Assembly (NCBI RefSeq): GCF_003308995.1
Contig: NZ_QFFJ01000001.1
Span: 1,240,001-1,304,000 of the forward strand
Direction: 5' to 3'
Source of the DNA: Chitinophaga flava
Lineage (GTDB): Bacteria; Bacteroidota; Bacteroidia; Chitinophagales; Chitinophagaceae
Length of the DNA: 64,000 nucleotides
Shown here one piece after another: positions 1 through 7,257 of the stretch (its first letter is position 1; each line of letters opens with the position of its first letter). The notes under the pieces were generated by a model that did no database searches, had not been told where the DNA came from, and was given only the letters and a program-made list of their open reading frames with translations. The position numbers were made by a program, and so were the translations under genes.

Positions 1-246
1 CATCTTATCCAAATGGGCATGCATATCCTTAAATGCAGGAAGCATCAGCCAACCTTTCGCATCAATTGCATCCTTATTCGGATCATTGGGTGTGATAGCT
101 TTAATCTTACCTCCATCTATTTCAACACAAAAAAGTGCGGTCTTCGTCTTTACGACTTCTTCACCATCATATTCAAAACCCGTTTCCAGCAATACATTCT
201 TAAATGTATAGCGACTGTCGTTTGCTATTTTATCCATTGGTTCCAT
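1..246 (-). CDS. Amidohydrolase family protein, 3' part cut by window edge
   Basis: The frame is open from an ATG at 246-244 to the left edge, giving 82 codons with no stop. The protein begins MEPMDKIAND and runs to MHAHLDKM at the edge, so the first metal-binding HxH motif of the amidohydrolase superfamily is present. It closely matches the N-terminal third of the divergent gene at 434 (shared stretches include KNV-LETGF-Y, VV-TKT-LFCV and DAKGWLMLPAF). Unlike that neighbour it has no export signal, so it is probably cytoplasmic. A second ATG at 237 is possible. The two genes share the inverted repeat at 320-366. Substrate cannot be told; cytosine-deaminase-like chemistry is an inference from the paralog. 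Confidence 0.85.
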   Translation of the reverse strand, partial: MEPMDKIANDSRYTFKNVLLETGFEYDGEEVVKTKTALFCVEIDGGKIKAITPNDPNKDAIDAKGWLMLPAFKDMHAHLDKM

Positions 247-319
247 TTTTTTATTACCGGATTACTACAGCAAAGTAAGCGGTAAATATCTCCGGAACTT
301 TGTGCTATCTATACGGATA

Positions 320-366
320 CTTGAAAGATTTATAATTACCTGCAGATTATTGATAAATCTTTCAAG
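320..366. promoter_or_regulatory. 14-bp perfect inverted repeat between divergent amidohydrolase genes
   Basis: CTTGAAAGATTTAT at 320-333 is repeated exactly in inverted orientation at 353-366, with a 19-nt spacer. The half-sites are 33 bp apart start to start, close to three helical turns, which suits a dimeric regulator serving both divergent genes. A cruciform or a short terminator is a less likely reading because no T-run follows. Confidence 0.5.
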
Positions 367-407
367 GCATATCATGAATCCTTCACAGAACAGGAGGTTA
401 TGAAGAT

Positions 408-415
408 TAATTTTG
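408..415 (+). promoter_or_regulatory. Candidate -7 box of amidohydrolase gene
   Basis: TAATTTTG matches the Bacteroidota -7 consensus TAnnTTTG exactly, but no TTTG lies at the expected distance upstream. Transcription from here would begin near 421, which favours the ATG at 434 over the one at 422. Confidence 0.3.
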
Positions 416-433
416 TAAAAAATGATTGGGACT

Positions 434-1768
434 ATGAAGAAAACGGAAATATCCCGCAAGGAATTTATAAGAATGTCCGGATTGGGACTGGCGGGAATGG
501 CCTTTGCCTCCGGCCTACTGGGCTCTGCAGCAGCATTCGCCGACGATGCAGCCAACAATGGCGGGAAAAGCTACCTGTTGAAAAACGTGCGACTTGAAAC
601 AGGATTTGTTTATGAAGAAGGAGAGGTAGTCCACACAAAGACCGAGTTGTTTTGCGTAGCAATCAAAGACGGAAAAATCCAAAGCATTTCCGCCAATAAA
701 CCGAACGCCACCAATGCCATCGATGCAAAAGGCTGGCTGATGCTCCCTGCCTTCAGGGATATGCACATCCACCTCGATAAAACATTCTATGGTGGCCCAT
801 GGCAGGCAACCAGAAGAGGTCAGGGTGGTGTAAAAGGTATGATTGCCCTGGAACAGAAAATTCTTCCGGAGATGCTGAAAACCTCCACGTACCGTGCAGA
901 AAAGCTGATTGAGTTATTGCAGTCCAAAGGTACCAACTTCGCCAGAAGCCATGTCAATATTGAACCTACATCAAAACTGCAATCGCTCAATAATCTTTTC
1001 AAAGCATTGGAAAACAAAAAGAACACCTTTGGTGCAGAGCTGGTAGCATTCCCTCAGCATGGTGTATTCTACACTGATTCAGTTCCTTATCTCAAGGAAG
1101 CAGCAAAAATGAACATCGACTTCATTGGCGGAGTAGATCCCTATTCCATTGATGGGGCCATTGAAAAAACAATAGATTTCACCGTACAACTGGCGCTGGA
1201 CAACCAAAAAGGAATCGATATCCATCTGCATGAATCGGGAGAATCCGGATTAAAAACAGTAGAATATCTGATTAAAAAAGTAAACGAAAATCCTGCTCTG
1301 AAAAACAAAACATTCTTAAGCCACTGCTTTGTACTGGGAAAGATCGATAAAGTGAAACAGGAACAGATTGCTGAGCAATTAGGTGCTGCAGGCATAGGTA
1401 TTGTTTCCACCATTCCATTTGGAGGACTTATTATGCCTATACCTACACTCTACAAGCACAATGTTAATGTGATGACCGGAAACGACAGTATCATCGACCA
1501 TTGGAACACGTTCGGATCAGGAAGCGTATTAGAAAAAGCCAATACAATGGCCCAGCTATACGGCTACTCCACCGAGTTCCTGCTATCAAGAAGCCTGAAG
1601 CTGGCTACCGGAAATGTACTTCCGCTTGATGACAAAGGAAACCAGCAATGGCCCAAAGCCGGCGATGCAGCTGATGTGGTACTGATAGATGCCAGCTGTT
1701 CTGCAGAGGCAGTATCCAGAATTTCACCGGTAAGATCTCTGATTAATAAAGGACAAATTGTGTATTAA
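434..1768 (+). CDS. Exported amidohydrolase (cytosine deaminase-like)
   Basis: This is a metal-dependent hydrolase of the amidohydrolase superfamily, about 444 residues. Counting from the ATG at 422, the metal and catalytic residues of the cytosine deaminase (CodA) subgroup are all visible: HIH at 115-117 in DMHIHLDK, H268 and E271 in HLHESG, H301 in SHCF, and D355 in GNDSIIDHW. The N-terminus carries SRKEFIRMSG followed by a hydrophobic Ala/Gly stretch, a twin-arginine-like signal in which the second Arg is Lys, so export is likely. An ATG at 422 would add four residues; 434 is preferred because of the -7 box at 408-415. The cytoplasmic-looking paralog is divergent on the left. The true substrate, perhaps a cyclic amide or amidine, is not known. 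Confidence 0.85.
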   Translation: MKKTEISRKEFIRMSGLGLAGMAFASGLLGSAAAFADDAANNGGKSYLLKNVRLETGFVYEEGEVVHTKTELFCVAIKDGKIQSISANKPNATNAIDAKGWLMLPAFRDMHIHLDKTFYGGPWQATRRGQGGVKGMIALEQKILPEMLKTSTYRAEKLIELLQSKGTNFARSHVNIEPTSKLQSLNNLFKALENKKNTFGAELVAFPQHGVFYTDSVPYLKEAAKMNIDFIGGVDPYSIDGAIEKTIDFTVQLALDNQKGIDIHLHESGESGLKTVEYLIKKVNENPALKNKTFLSHCFVLGKIDKVKQEQIAEQLGAAGIGIVSTIPFGGLIMPIPTLYKHNVNVMTGNDSIIDHWNTFGSGSVLEKANTMAQLYGYSTEFLLSRSLKLATGNVLPLDDKGNQQWPKAGDAADVVLIDASCSAEAVSRISPVRSLINKGQIVY

Positions 1769-1866
1769 AAGGGATTGGGAGATCATTGGTCCAAAGAATG
1801 AATGGCTGAATACCTCTCTAAGGATCGAAACAAATACTGAGACTAACAAACACAAATTAAAATAAA

Positions 1867-1897
1867 AAGGCCATACGATTATTCATCGTATGGCCTT
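1867..1897. terminator. Bidirectional terminator hairpin
   Basis: AAGGCCATACGAT at 1867-1879 pairs perfectly with 1885-1897 around a 5-nt loop. On the minus strand it is followed by a T-rich run (complement of 1853-1866), so it should end the HMA-protein transcript. On the plus strand it follows the amidohydrolase gene. Confidence 0.75.
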
Positions 1898-1903
1898 CGT
1901 TCT

Positions 1904-2116
1904 TTATACCAATGCTTCCGCTTTATAGCCAGCCTTTTCTATAGCCTGTCGTATCTCTTCTTTTACTACCTTATCTGTAGAAACGGTTAATACTTTGTCG
2001 GGACTCTGTAAATCCACTTCCCAGTTATCCTGTCCTGCTACTTCATTTAATGCAGGTGTAACGGCAGCAATGCAACCTGAACATTTGATATTGGTTTTAA
2101 ACTGTACTGTTTCCAT
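1904..2116 (-). CDS. Heavy-metal-associated (HMA) domain protein, copper chaperone-like
   Basis: A 70-residue single-domain protein with the HMA ferredoxin-like fold signature. The metal-binding CxxC sits in NIKCSGCIAAVTPALNE, near residues 11-14, and the C-terminus has the usual IRQAIEKAGYKAE helix. Small proteins like this carry Cu(I) to P-type ATPases or regulators in the cytoplasm; no such partner is encoded nearby, so it stands alone here. The length is normal for the family. A TACCTTTA -7-like box lies upstream (revcomp of 2155-2162), but no matching -33 was found. Confidence 0.85.
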   Translation of the reverse strand: METVQFKTNIKCSGCIAAVTPALNEVAGQDNWEVDLQSPDKVLTVSTDKVVKEEIRQAIEKAGYKAEALV

Positions 2117-2227
2117 GATTTATTTCTTTAAATGTTATTGTTTGTTTGATGATGTAAAGGTACTATGGGCACATGTTCTATGTGTTATACAATTGTTTGT
2201 ACCTTTTATATAATTATTGCTTATTAA

Positions 2228-2269
2228 ACTAAAAAGGCTACTCAAATAATTTTGAGTAGCCTTTTTAGT
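2228..2269. terminator. Strong terminator hairpin, 19-bp stem
   Basis: ACTAAAAAGGCTACTCAAA at 2228-2246 pairs perfectly with 2251-2269 around the loop TAAT. The A-run and T-run are part of the stem, so it can act in either direction. It lies downstream of the leftward Cys-rich protein gene. Confidence 0.8.
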
Positions 2270-2363
2270 CTTGGTTCGTTTAGTTGTTTATGTTATACAA
2301 CCTATTTAAGAAATAAGTCAACGAAATACTTTGATTTCAGAAATTGGATGTAATAACAACGCC

Positions 2364-2675
2364 CTAAAAGAGGGGGCATGCAAAATTGCTTGTTTGGCTA
2401 TAATTCCCACTTACAGACCCATCAGTCCATTCATAGTGATAGATACATCTATAGCGAATAGGATTGGTTCCTACTACGTTAGACGCCGTGTAAACTTTAA
2501 AACCTAATTCGCATACATTGTCGATACACTTCTTACCTTCTCCGGAGCAGGAAGCACAATCAAAACGTTTGGCTTTTTTAGCAGGGGTGGCACTTTTGTG
2601 ACCATTAGCGGCAATAGAAAGGTTGGCGGCAATGGCTAGCACCAATGCCGAAGCACCGATAAATACGTTTTTCAT
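2364..2675 (-). CDS. Small secreted Cys-rich protein of unknown function
   Basis: A 103-residue protein starting MKNVFIGASALVLAIAANL, a clear Sec signal peptide probably cut near residue 23-25. The mature part is basic at first (KSATPAKKAKR), then carries six cysteines: CASC, two in KKCIDNVC, and one each in RYRC and FAC. That pattern suggests a disulfide-stabilised periplasmic or extracellular protein. It stands alone, with a strong terminator downstream at 2228-2269, so it looks monocistronic. No known family was recognised. Small signal-peptide proteins of this size are common in Bacteroidota. Confidence 0.7.
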   Translation of the reverse strand: MKNVFIGASALVLAIAANLSIAANGHKSATPAKKAKRFDCASCSGEGKKCIDNVCELGFKVYTASNVVGTNPIRYRCIYHYEWTDGSVSGNYSQTSNFACPLF

Positions 2676-2784
2676 AATTGTGAAATTTGGTTAACGAATA
2701 TTCCAATTTAAATAATTGGCATCTATTTTTTCGGCAAAAGATATGGTTACTTGTCATGTATTGACGCTATTTCAAAAAAAATGT

Positions 2785-2830
2785 CGGATTCTTACTAGAG
2801 ACAACGAGTATATCTCTAGTAAGAGATCCG
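2785..2830 (-). terminator. Rho-independent terminator of phosphatase operon
   Basis: An arm at 785-801 (in the 2.7-2.8 kb stretch, 2785-2801) pairs with 2813-2830, with one bulged base and an 11-nt loop. In the minus direction it is followed by a run of eight T (complement of 2774-2781). It lies 7 nt past the stop of the alkaline phosphatase gene. Confidence 0.8.
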
Positions 2831-2836
2831 AACCTA

Positions 2837-4459
2837 TCATTTTTTCTGACCTGGCATCACCTCTTCTATCACCTGACCTGTAGCTCCGCTGGGCATCTGT
2901 ATATGCAATAATGCGCAGAGTGTAGGTGCGATATCGGTAATACTAATGTTACGATAACTGCTGCCATGCTTTATCTGCCATCCAAACCATATCAAAGGAA
3001 TATGGGTATCATAGGGGTACATAGTGCCATGCGTGGTGCCCATAATACTGCCATTCTTTACACCCGGAGCGGGCACCACTATCATATCTCCACTGCGTTT
3101 GGCATGCCAGCCGTTTATGTACATGGCATTGAACGGTGCAGGAAGGTAGCAGTTGTGGATTTCATCCATACTAACTGCATCGCCTATACCGGAAAATGCT
3201 TTCAACCGGGCTTTGATGAACTGTTGTAAGCTTCCCAGGGGAACCCCAGCCTTGCTGATAGCCGCCGTATCCAGATACAACTGCGACCCGGCATCAGAGA
3301 GAATGGCCTCAGGAATACCCCAATGTCTGCTGATCTCTTCATTTAGAGAGGCTGCCCTGCCCATCTTTTCTGCCATACCTGGCAGATGGTTGTCCTGCAG
3401 GAATCCGGGTGAATTGATAGCGCCATGGTCTGCGGTGAGAAATACGAGATAGTTGTTGCCATATCGCTGGTCCAGCCAGCTGAGAAATGCTCCCAGCTCC
3501 TTGTCCAGCCGCAGGTACATATCTTCCATTTCAATGGCGTCCGGGCCAAAGCTATGGCCGGCAATGTCCGGTGTGGAGAAGCTGAGGGCCAGCATATCTG
3601 TTGCATTTCTCCCCAGGTCATAACCTACAATAGCGGCCTTCGCAAAATCCAATGTGAGGGTATTTCCCCAGGGGGAATATTTCAACAGGTCATAGTCTTT
3701 TCCTTTGTTAAACTGATGGACGAACACCGCTTTGTCTTCCCCGGGGATAGGTACTTCATAGTGCTTATCATCCGCTGTGCTGGCGGTATAGGAAGCAGCC
3801 GGATATAAAGTTTTCCAGGGCAGCTGTATATATTTTGCGGCGCGTTGTTCTTTGTTAAAAGTACTCGCCCAGGACGGCAGGCTGTCCATGTACCAGGTGC
3901 TGCTAATAAAATTACCGGTAGCATCATCGTACCAGAAGGCTGCGTTGGCGCCGTGGCCGGCGGGCAATATGGCAGCCCTGTCTTTCAGTGCGATGCCCAC
4001 TACCCTGCTTTGGAAACCGGTGCCCATACGTAGTTCATCACCAATAGTGGTACTCTGCAGATTGCGGGGCGACATACCACCTGGCTGCTTCCTATCGCCA
4101 CCAATAGTATTAACAACACTATCATACACACAGTATACTGACTTACCTGTCTTGCGGTCGTACCAATCATTTCCGACGATGCCATTCACAGCAGGCCCCG
4201 TGCCGGTATACACAGCGGCGTGCCCACAGGCGGTAACGGAAGGAACATAATTGATCATCGTTTGTTCACAGCTAAAACCCTCCCGGAGCAGGCGTTTAAA
4301 CCCTGTGCTACCATAACGGCTATGATAACGGTACAGGTAATCCCATCGCATCTGATCTATCATGATGCCTACTACTAATTTGGGTCGGTCCAGCTGCTGC
4401 GCATATAAAGTGTTGCTGGCAATCAGGATTGCCAGCAACAGTATTTGACGGGTTTTCAT
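2837..4459 (-). CDS. pafA: PafA-type alkaline phosphatase
   Basis: A 540-residue exported phosphomonoesterase of the alkaline phosphatase superfamily, close to the flavobacterial PafA type. A Sec signal (MKTRQILLLAILIASNTLYA) precedes the catalytic domain. Visible active-site residues are D35 in MIDQMRWD, the nucleophile T76 in PSVTACGH, N97 in GNDW, the Lys/Arg pair in ALKDRAA, metal ligands in STPDIAGHSFGP and TADHGA, and a late His in GTTHGTMYP. The spacing follows PafA with a three-residue offset. It is the last gene of the SusCD operon, and its ATG overlaps the upstream stop by 4 bp, implying coupled translation. It should release phosphate from small phosphomonoesters in the periplasm or outside. 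Confidence 0.92.
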   Translation of the reverse strand: MKTRQILLLAILIASNTLYAQQLDRPKLVVGIMIDQMRWDYLYRYHSRYGSTGFKRLLREGFSCEQTMINYVPSVTACGHAAVYTGTGPAVNGIVGNDWYDRKTGKSVYCVYDSVVNTIGGDRKQPGGMSPRNLQSTTIGDELRMGTGFQSRVVGIALKDRAAILPAGHGANAAFWYDDATGNFISSTWYMDSLPSWASTFNKEQRAAKYIQLPWKTLYPAASYTASTADDKHYEVPIPGEDKAVFVHQFNKGKDYDLLKYSPWGNTLTLDFAKAAIVGYDLGRNATDMLALSFSTPDIAGHSFGPDAIEMEDMYLRLDKELGAFLSWLDQRYGNNYLVFLTADHGAINSPGFLQDNHLPGMAEKMGRAASLNEEISRHWGIPEAILSDAGSQLYLDTAAISKAGVPLGSLQQFIKARLKAFSGIGDAVSMDEIHNCYLPAPFNAMYINGWHAKRSGDMIVVPAPGVKNGSIMGTTHGTMYPYDTHIPLIWFGWQIKHGSSYRNISITDIAPTLCALLHIQMPSGATGQVIEEVMPGQKK

Positions 4460-5769
4460 GAAGGTTTGTTTTCCTTGAATTTATTGGTCTTGCCGGTACG
4501 TTTCTCCAGGATAAAGGCGTCGAATAATTCACCGGTAGCCAGGTAGGATCTGAAGTCGAGCCGGTTGTTATCGATGGTCACGAGGTGATACATCTGCAGA
4601 TGACCGGTTACAATATCAGCCCACTCCATTTTTTCATATTCATACATCTTCGATCCACTCACAGAAACCACATAGGCGGTACCGTAAGGCGCAATCTGCT
4701 GCATGCCTCTGCCATAGGCATGATCATGCCCCTGCAATACAATATCGACCTTATATTTATCGAAAAGTGGTTTAAACCAGGTCTTTACTTTTTCATTGCT
4801 TCTGCCCTTTTTGGTGGAGAAAACCGGATGATGCATTGTTACAACCGTCCATTTATTGGGATTAGCAGACAGTGTGTTTTCCAGCCACTGCTGCTGCGTA
4901 TGCAGCAGGGATTCTGAAGTAGCTTCCTCCATCATCATCGTGTTAAGACTGATAAAGCGTACACCCTGTATATCCGAATAAAACACGGAGCCTTCCAATT
5001 CATCGAGGCCGGTACCGTTTTCGGGGAGGGTAAACTGCTTTTTCCAGTGAACAGACAGATGAGGCAAACCATCTTCATGGGTGTATTCATGATTGCCCGG
5101 TGTTACCAGCGATGGAACGCTTCCATGAATATAGCCAGCCGCCTCGAACCACTGGCCCCACTCATCGTCGTTGTTGGCGCGGTTGACGAGGTCGCCGGCA
5201 TGAATGATCAGCTGTGCTTCCGGCAACTGCGCATAGGCTTTTCTGATCACCCGGCTCCAGAATGGTCTGATACCTACCTGTGCATCGCCGAGGTAAATAA
5301 AAGAGAGTTTGCCCGCAGCCGCTGCTGTGCGAAACTGCAGCCATTCACTCCAACCCTCTTCATTACCTACACGATAGGTGTAAAGCGTGTCTGGCTGAAG
5401 ACCAGTAAGCGTTATGCTATGATAACAGACCTGTAGTGTATCATATTTCAATGCTTCCGTTTTAGCGGATATCCTGGCAGCCCTGGCAGCAAACTCCGGA
5501 TGGGCATCTGCTTTTGTATATTCAACATATGCTGCAGCAGTAGTGTTGGTTCGCCAGGTAATGGCTGCTGAAGTAGCCGGGTCTTTGGTAATATTCAGGA
5601 TGATCCGGTCAGGGACTGCGGAGGCTGTATAACCAGGATTCAGCGCTACAGCGGCAGTACCTGCAACCGCAGCCAGACCGGGCGTTCCCGCCAATGGCAG
5701 TAATGCACCAGCTTTCATCAACCTGCCGAGAAAATTTCTTCTACCTAATACTTTCTTTTCCATATTCAA
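4456..5769 (-). CDS. Purple acid phosphatase-like metallophosphoesterase, Tat-exported
   Basis: A 437-residue protein with a twin-arginine signal (GRRNFLGRLMKAG, residues 9-21), a fibronectin-like N-terminal domain (about 55-150) and a calcineurin-type metallophosphoesterase domain. Metal motifs are GDAQVG (D162), GDLVN (D193), GNHEY (226-228), TMHHPVF and GHDHAYG. The Tyr that gives true purple acid phosphatases their colour (GDxxY) is Asn196 here, so the metal chemistry may differ. It sits 6 nt after susD and overlaps pafA, so it is a member of the phosphatase operon. The likely role is hydrolysis of phosphate esters in the periplasm. An alternative start is the ATG two codons downstream. 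Confidence 0.88.
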   Translation of the reverse strand: MNMEKKVLGRRNFLGRLMKAGALLPLAGTPGLAAVAGTAAVALNPGYTASAVPDRIILNITKDPATSAAITWRTNTTAAAYVEYTKADAHPEFAARAARISAKTEALKYDTLQVCYHSITLTGLQPDTLYTYRVGNEEGWSEWLQFRTAAAAGKLSFIYLGDAQVGIRPFWSRVIRKAYAQLPEAQLIIHAGDLVNRANNDDEWGQWFEAAGYIHGSVPSLVTPGNHEYTHEDGLPHLSVHWKKQFTLPENGTGLDELEGSVFYSDIQGVRFISLNTMMMEEATSESLLHTQQQWLENTLSANPNKWTVVTMHHPVFSTKKGRSNEKVKTWFKPLFDKYKVDIVLQGHDHAYGRGMQQIAPYGTAYVVSVSGSKMYEYEKMEWADIVTGHLQMYHLVTIDNNRLDFRSYLATGELFDAFILEKRTGKTNKFKENKPS

Positions 5770-5775
5770 TGATGT

Positions 5776-7245
5776 TTATCTCAGGTACCACATTTTTGTG
5801 TTGATATCATCTGGTCCAAATGCCTTAACGGCTGTATTGTAGTTGTCCAGGTTTACATCCTGCTCTGTAGCAGGCCATGCGTATCTTACCGGGAAAGTTT
5901 TCTGAAAAGCCATAGGTCCCACCACAAATGCCGGGTAACCGGTACGGCGGAAATCAAACCAGCCCTCAGCCCCGCGGAATGCCATGGCGATCCATTTCTG
6001 TGTGATCAGCTGTTCCAGTGTTCCGTTGTACTTCACCAATGGCAGATCATAGTAATTCCGTCGTTGTGCTTCTGCCTGCAGCCCGTAATAATCCAGGGAA
6101 GACTTTATCCCGTTGTTGTACATCCCTTCCGCTGTATTGCCGGACATGGTTACCTTTCCCTGCTGCATGGCCTCTGCCGTGATGAAACACACCTCTGCAT
6201 ACAGCATCAGGCTGGCTTTCAAACCGGTAGGTTTATTCTGTCTGAAGAAGGAGGATAAGATAGATTGATGTGATTCTCCACCATTGTAATCACCAGGATT
6301 CGTATAGGCGTGAGGGATACCCACATATTTGTTTTTATCAACAGTAGCTCCATCGGTGCTGCCAACCGGTGCTATCCAAAGTTCCAGCCTGGGATCGTTC
6401 CGTGAAAGCAGCGCATCTACCAATTCTTTACTGGCCTTCGTCTTTTGAAAATCGTTGTCGATCATGTTCATGGGTCCGCCGGCCCAGCTGTCATCCTTTT
6501 TGGCACCGATATATGCTACTTCTGCATTGTCTGCATTACTCTCCATGATGGGATACTCTGCTTTGTTGCCCAGTATTTCCTGCATCTCTGTCCAGGCAGC
6601 TGCATATGTTTTTGAGCAACGCAGCAGCATACGCAAACGCAGGGAATTGGCCAGCTTTCGCCATTTCAGGGCATCACCGGCAAACATGGCATCCGCTTTT
6701 GCATCGATACCAGTTCCGTTGTTTTTCAGTTCTGCATTAGCCTCTTTCAGCAGGTTAAGCAGGCTTCTGTAAATATCTTCCTGTTTGTCGTAGGTTGGTT
6801 TGATATTACCGTTTTCCACTGACTGCAATGCTTTTGAATAGGGCACATCTCCGTAGAGGTCAGTGAGGTAGGCTATATTAAAGGCCATCAGCACCTTACC
6901 AGCAGCCACATATGCAGGCTGTTTCATATCGGTAGCTTCCTGCTGCATCGTTTTAACGATCATCGCACGCTGATAGATATCTGACCAGTCAACGGCTGTC
7001 CATCGAAACAATTCATAGTCATTATTCCTGATCAGGGTAATGTATCTGCCCAATGCTGCCGGTCTTCTTGCAAAACCGTTTTCCGCATAGGCATAAGCCG
7101 TTTGTGTGATGGCTTCCGTCAGGTGATATTCCGGTCTGGTAACAGATGGGTTGTTGGGATTGGTATTGATACTTTCAAAGTCTTTTGTGCAACCGGTAAA
7201 AGCCAGTGCTGTCAGCAGACCTGCGAATATTTTATATAGTTTCAT
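5776..7245 (-). CDS. SusD/RagB-family outer-membrane lipoprotein
   Basis: A 489-residue lipoprotein (lipobox LAFTGC, Cys19) of the SusD-like 2 group, recognised by the N-terminal DFESINTNPNNPS, by TDLYGDVPYSKAL near residue 140, and by the C-terminal AFRGAEGWFDFRRTGYP. SusD proteins are surface lids of SusC TonB-dependent channels that bind the substrate before uptake. The gene follows its SusC by 12 nt. The two phosphatase genes downstream suggest the pair handles a phosphorylated compound or the freed organic moiety, which is an inference from context. Confidence 0.92.
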   Translation of the reverse strand: MKLYKIFAGLLTALAFTGCTKDFESINTNPNNPSVTRPEYHLTEAITQTAYAYAENGFARRPAALGRYITLIRNNDYELFRWTAVDWSDIYQRAMIVKTMQQEATDMKQPAYVAAGKVLMAFNIAYLTDLYGDVPYSKALQSVENGNIKPTYDKQEDIYRSLLNLLKEANAELKNNGTGIDAKADAMFAGDALKWRKLANSLRLRMLLRCSKTYAAAWTEMQEILGNKAEYPIMESNADNAEVAYIGAKKDDSWAGGPMNMIDNDFQKTKASKELVDALLSRNDPRLELWIAPVGSTDGATVDKNKYVGIPHAYTNPGDYNGGESHQSILSSFFRQNKPTGLKASLMLYAEVCFITAEAMQQGKVTMSGNTAEGMYNNGIKSSLDYYGLQAEAQRRNYYDLPLVKYNGTLEQLITQKWIAMAFRGAEGWFDFRRTGYPAFVVGPMAFQKTFPVRYAWPATEQDVNLDNYNTAVKAFGPDDINTKMWYLR

Positions 7246-7257
7246 GATAGCTATTGA

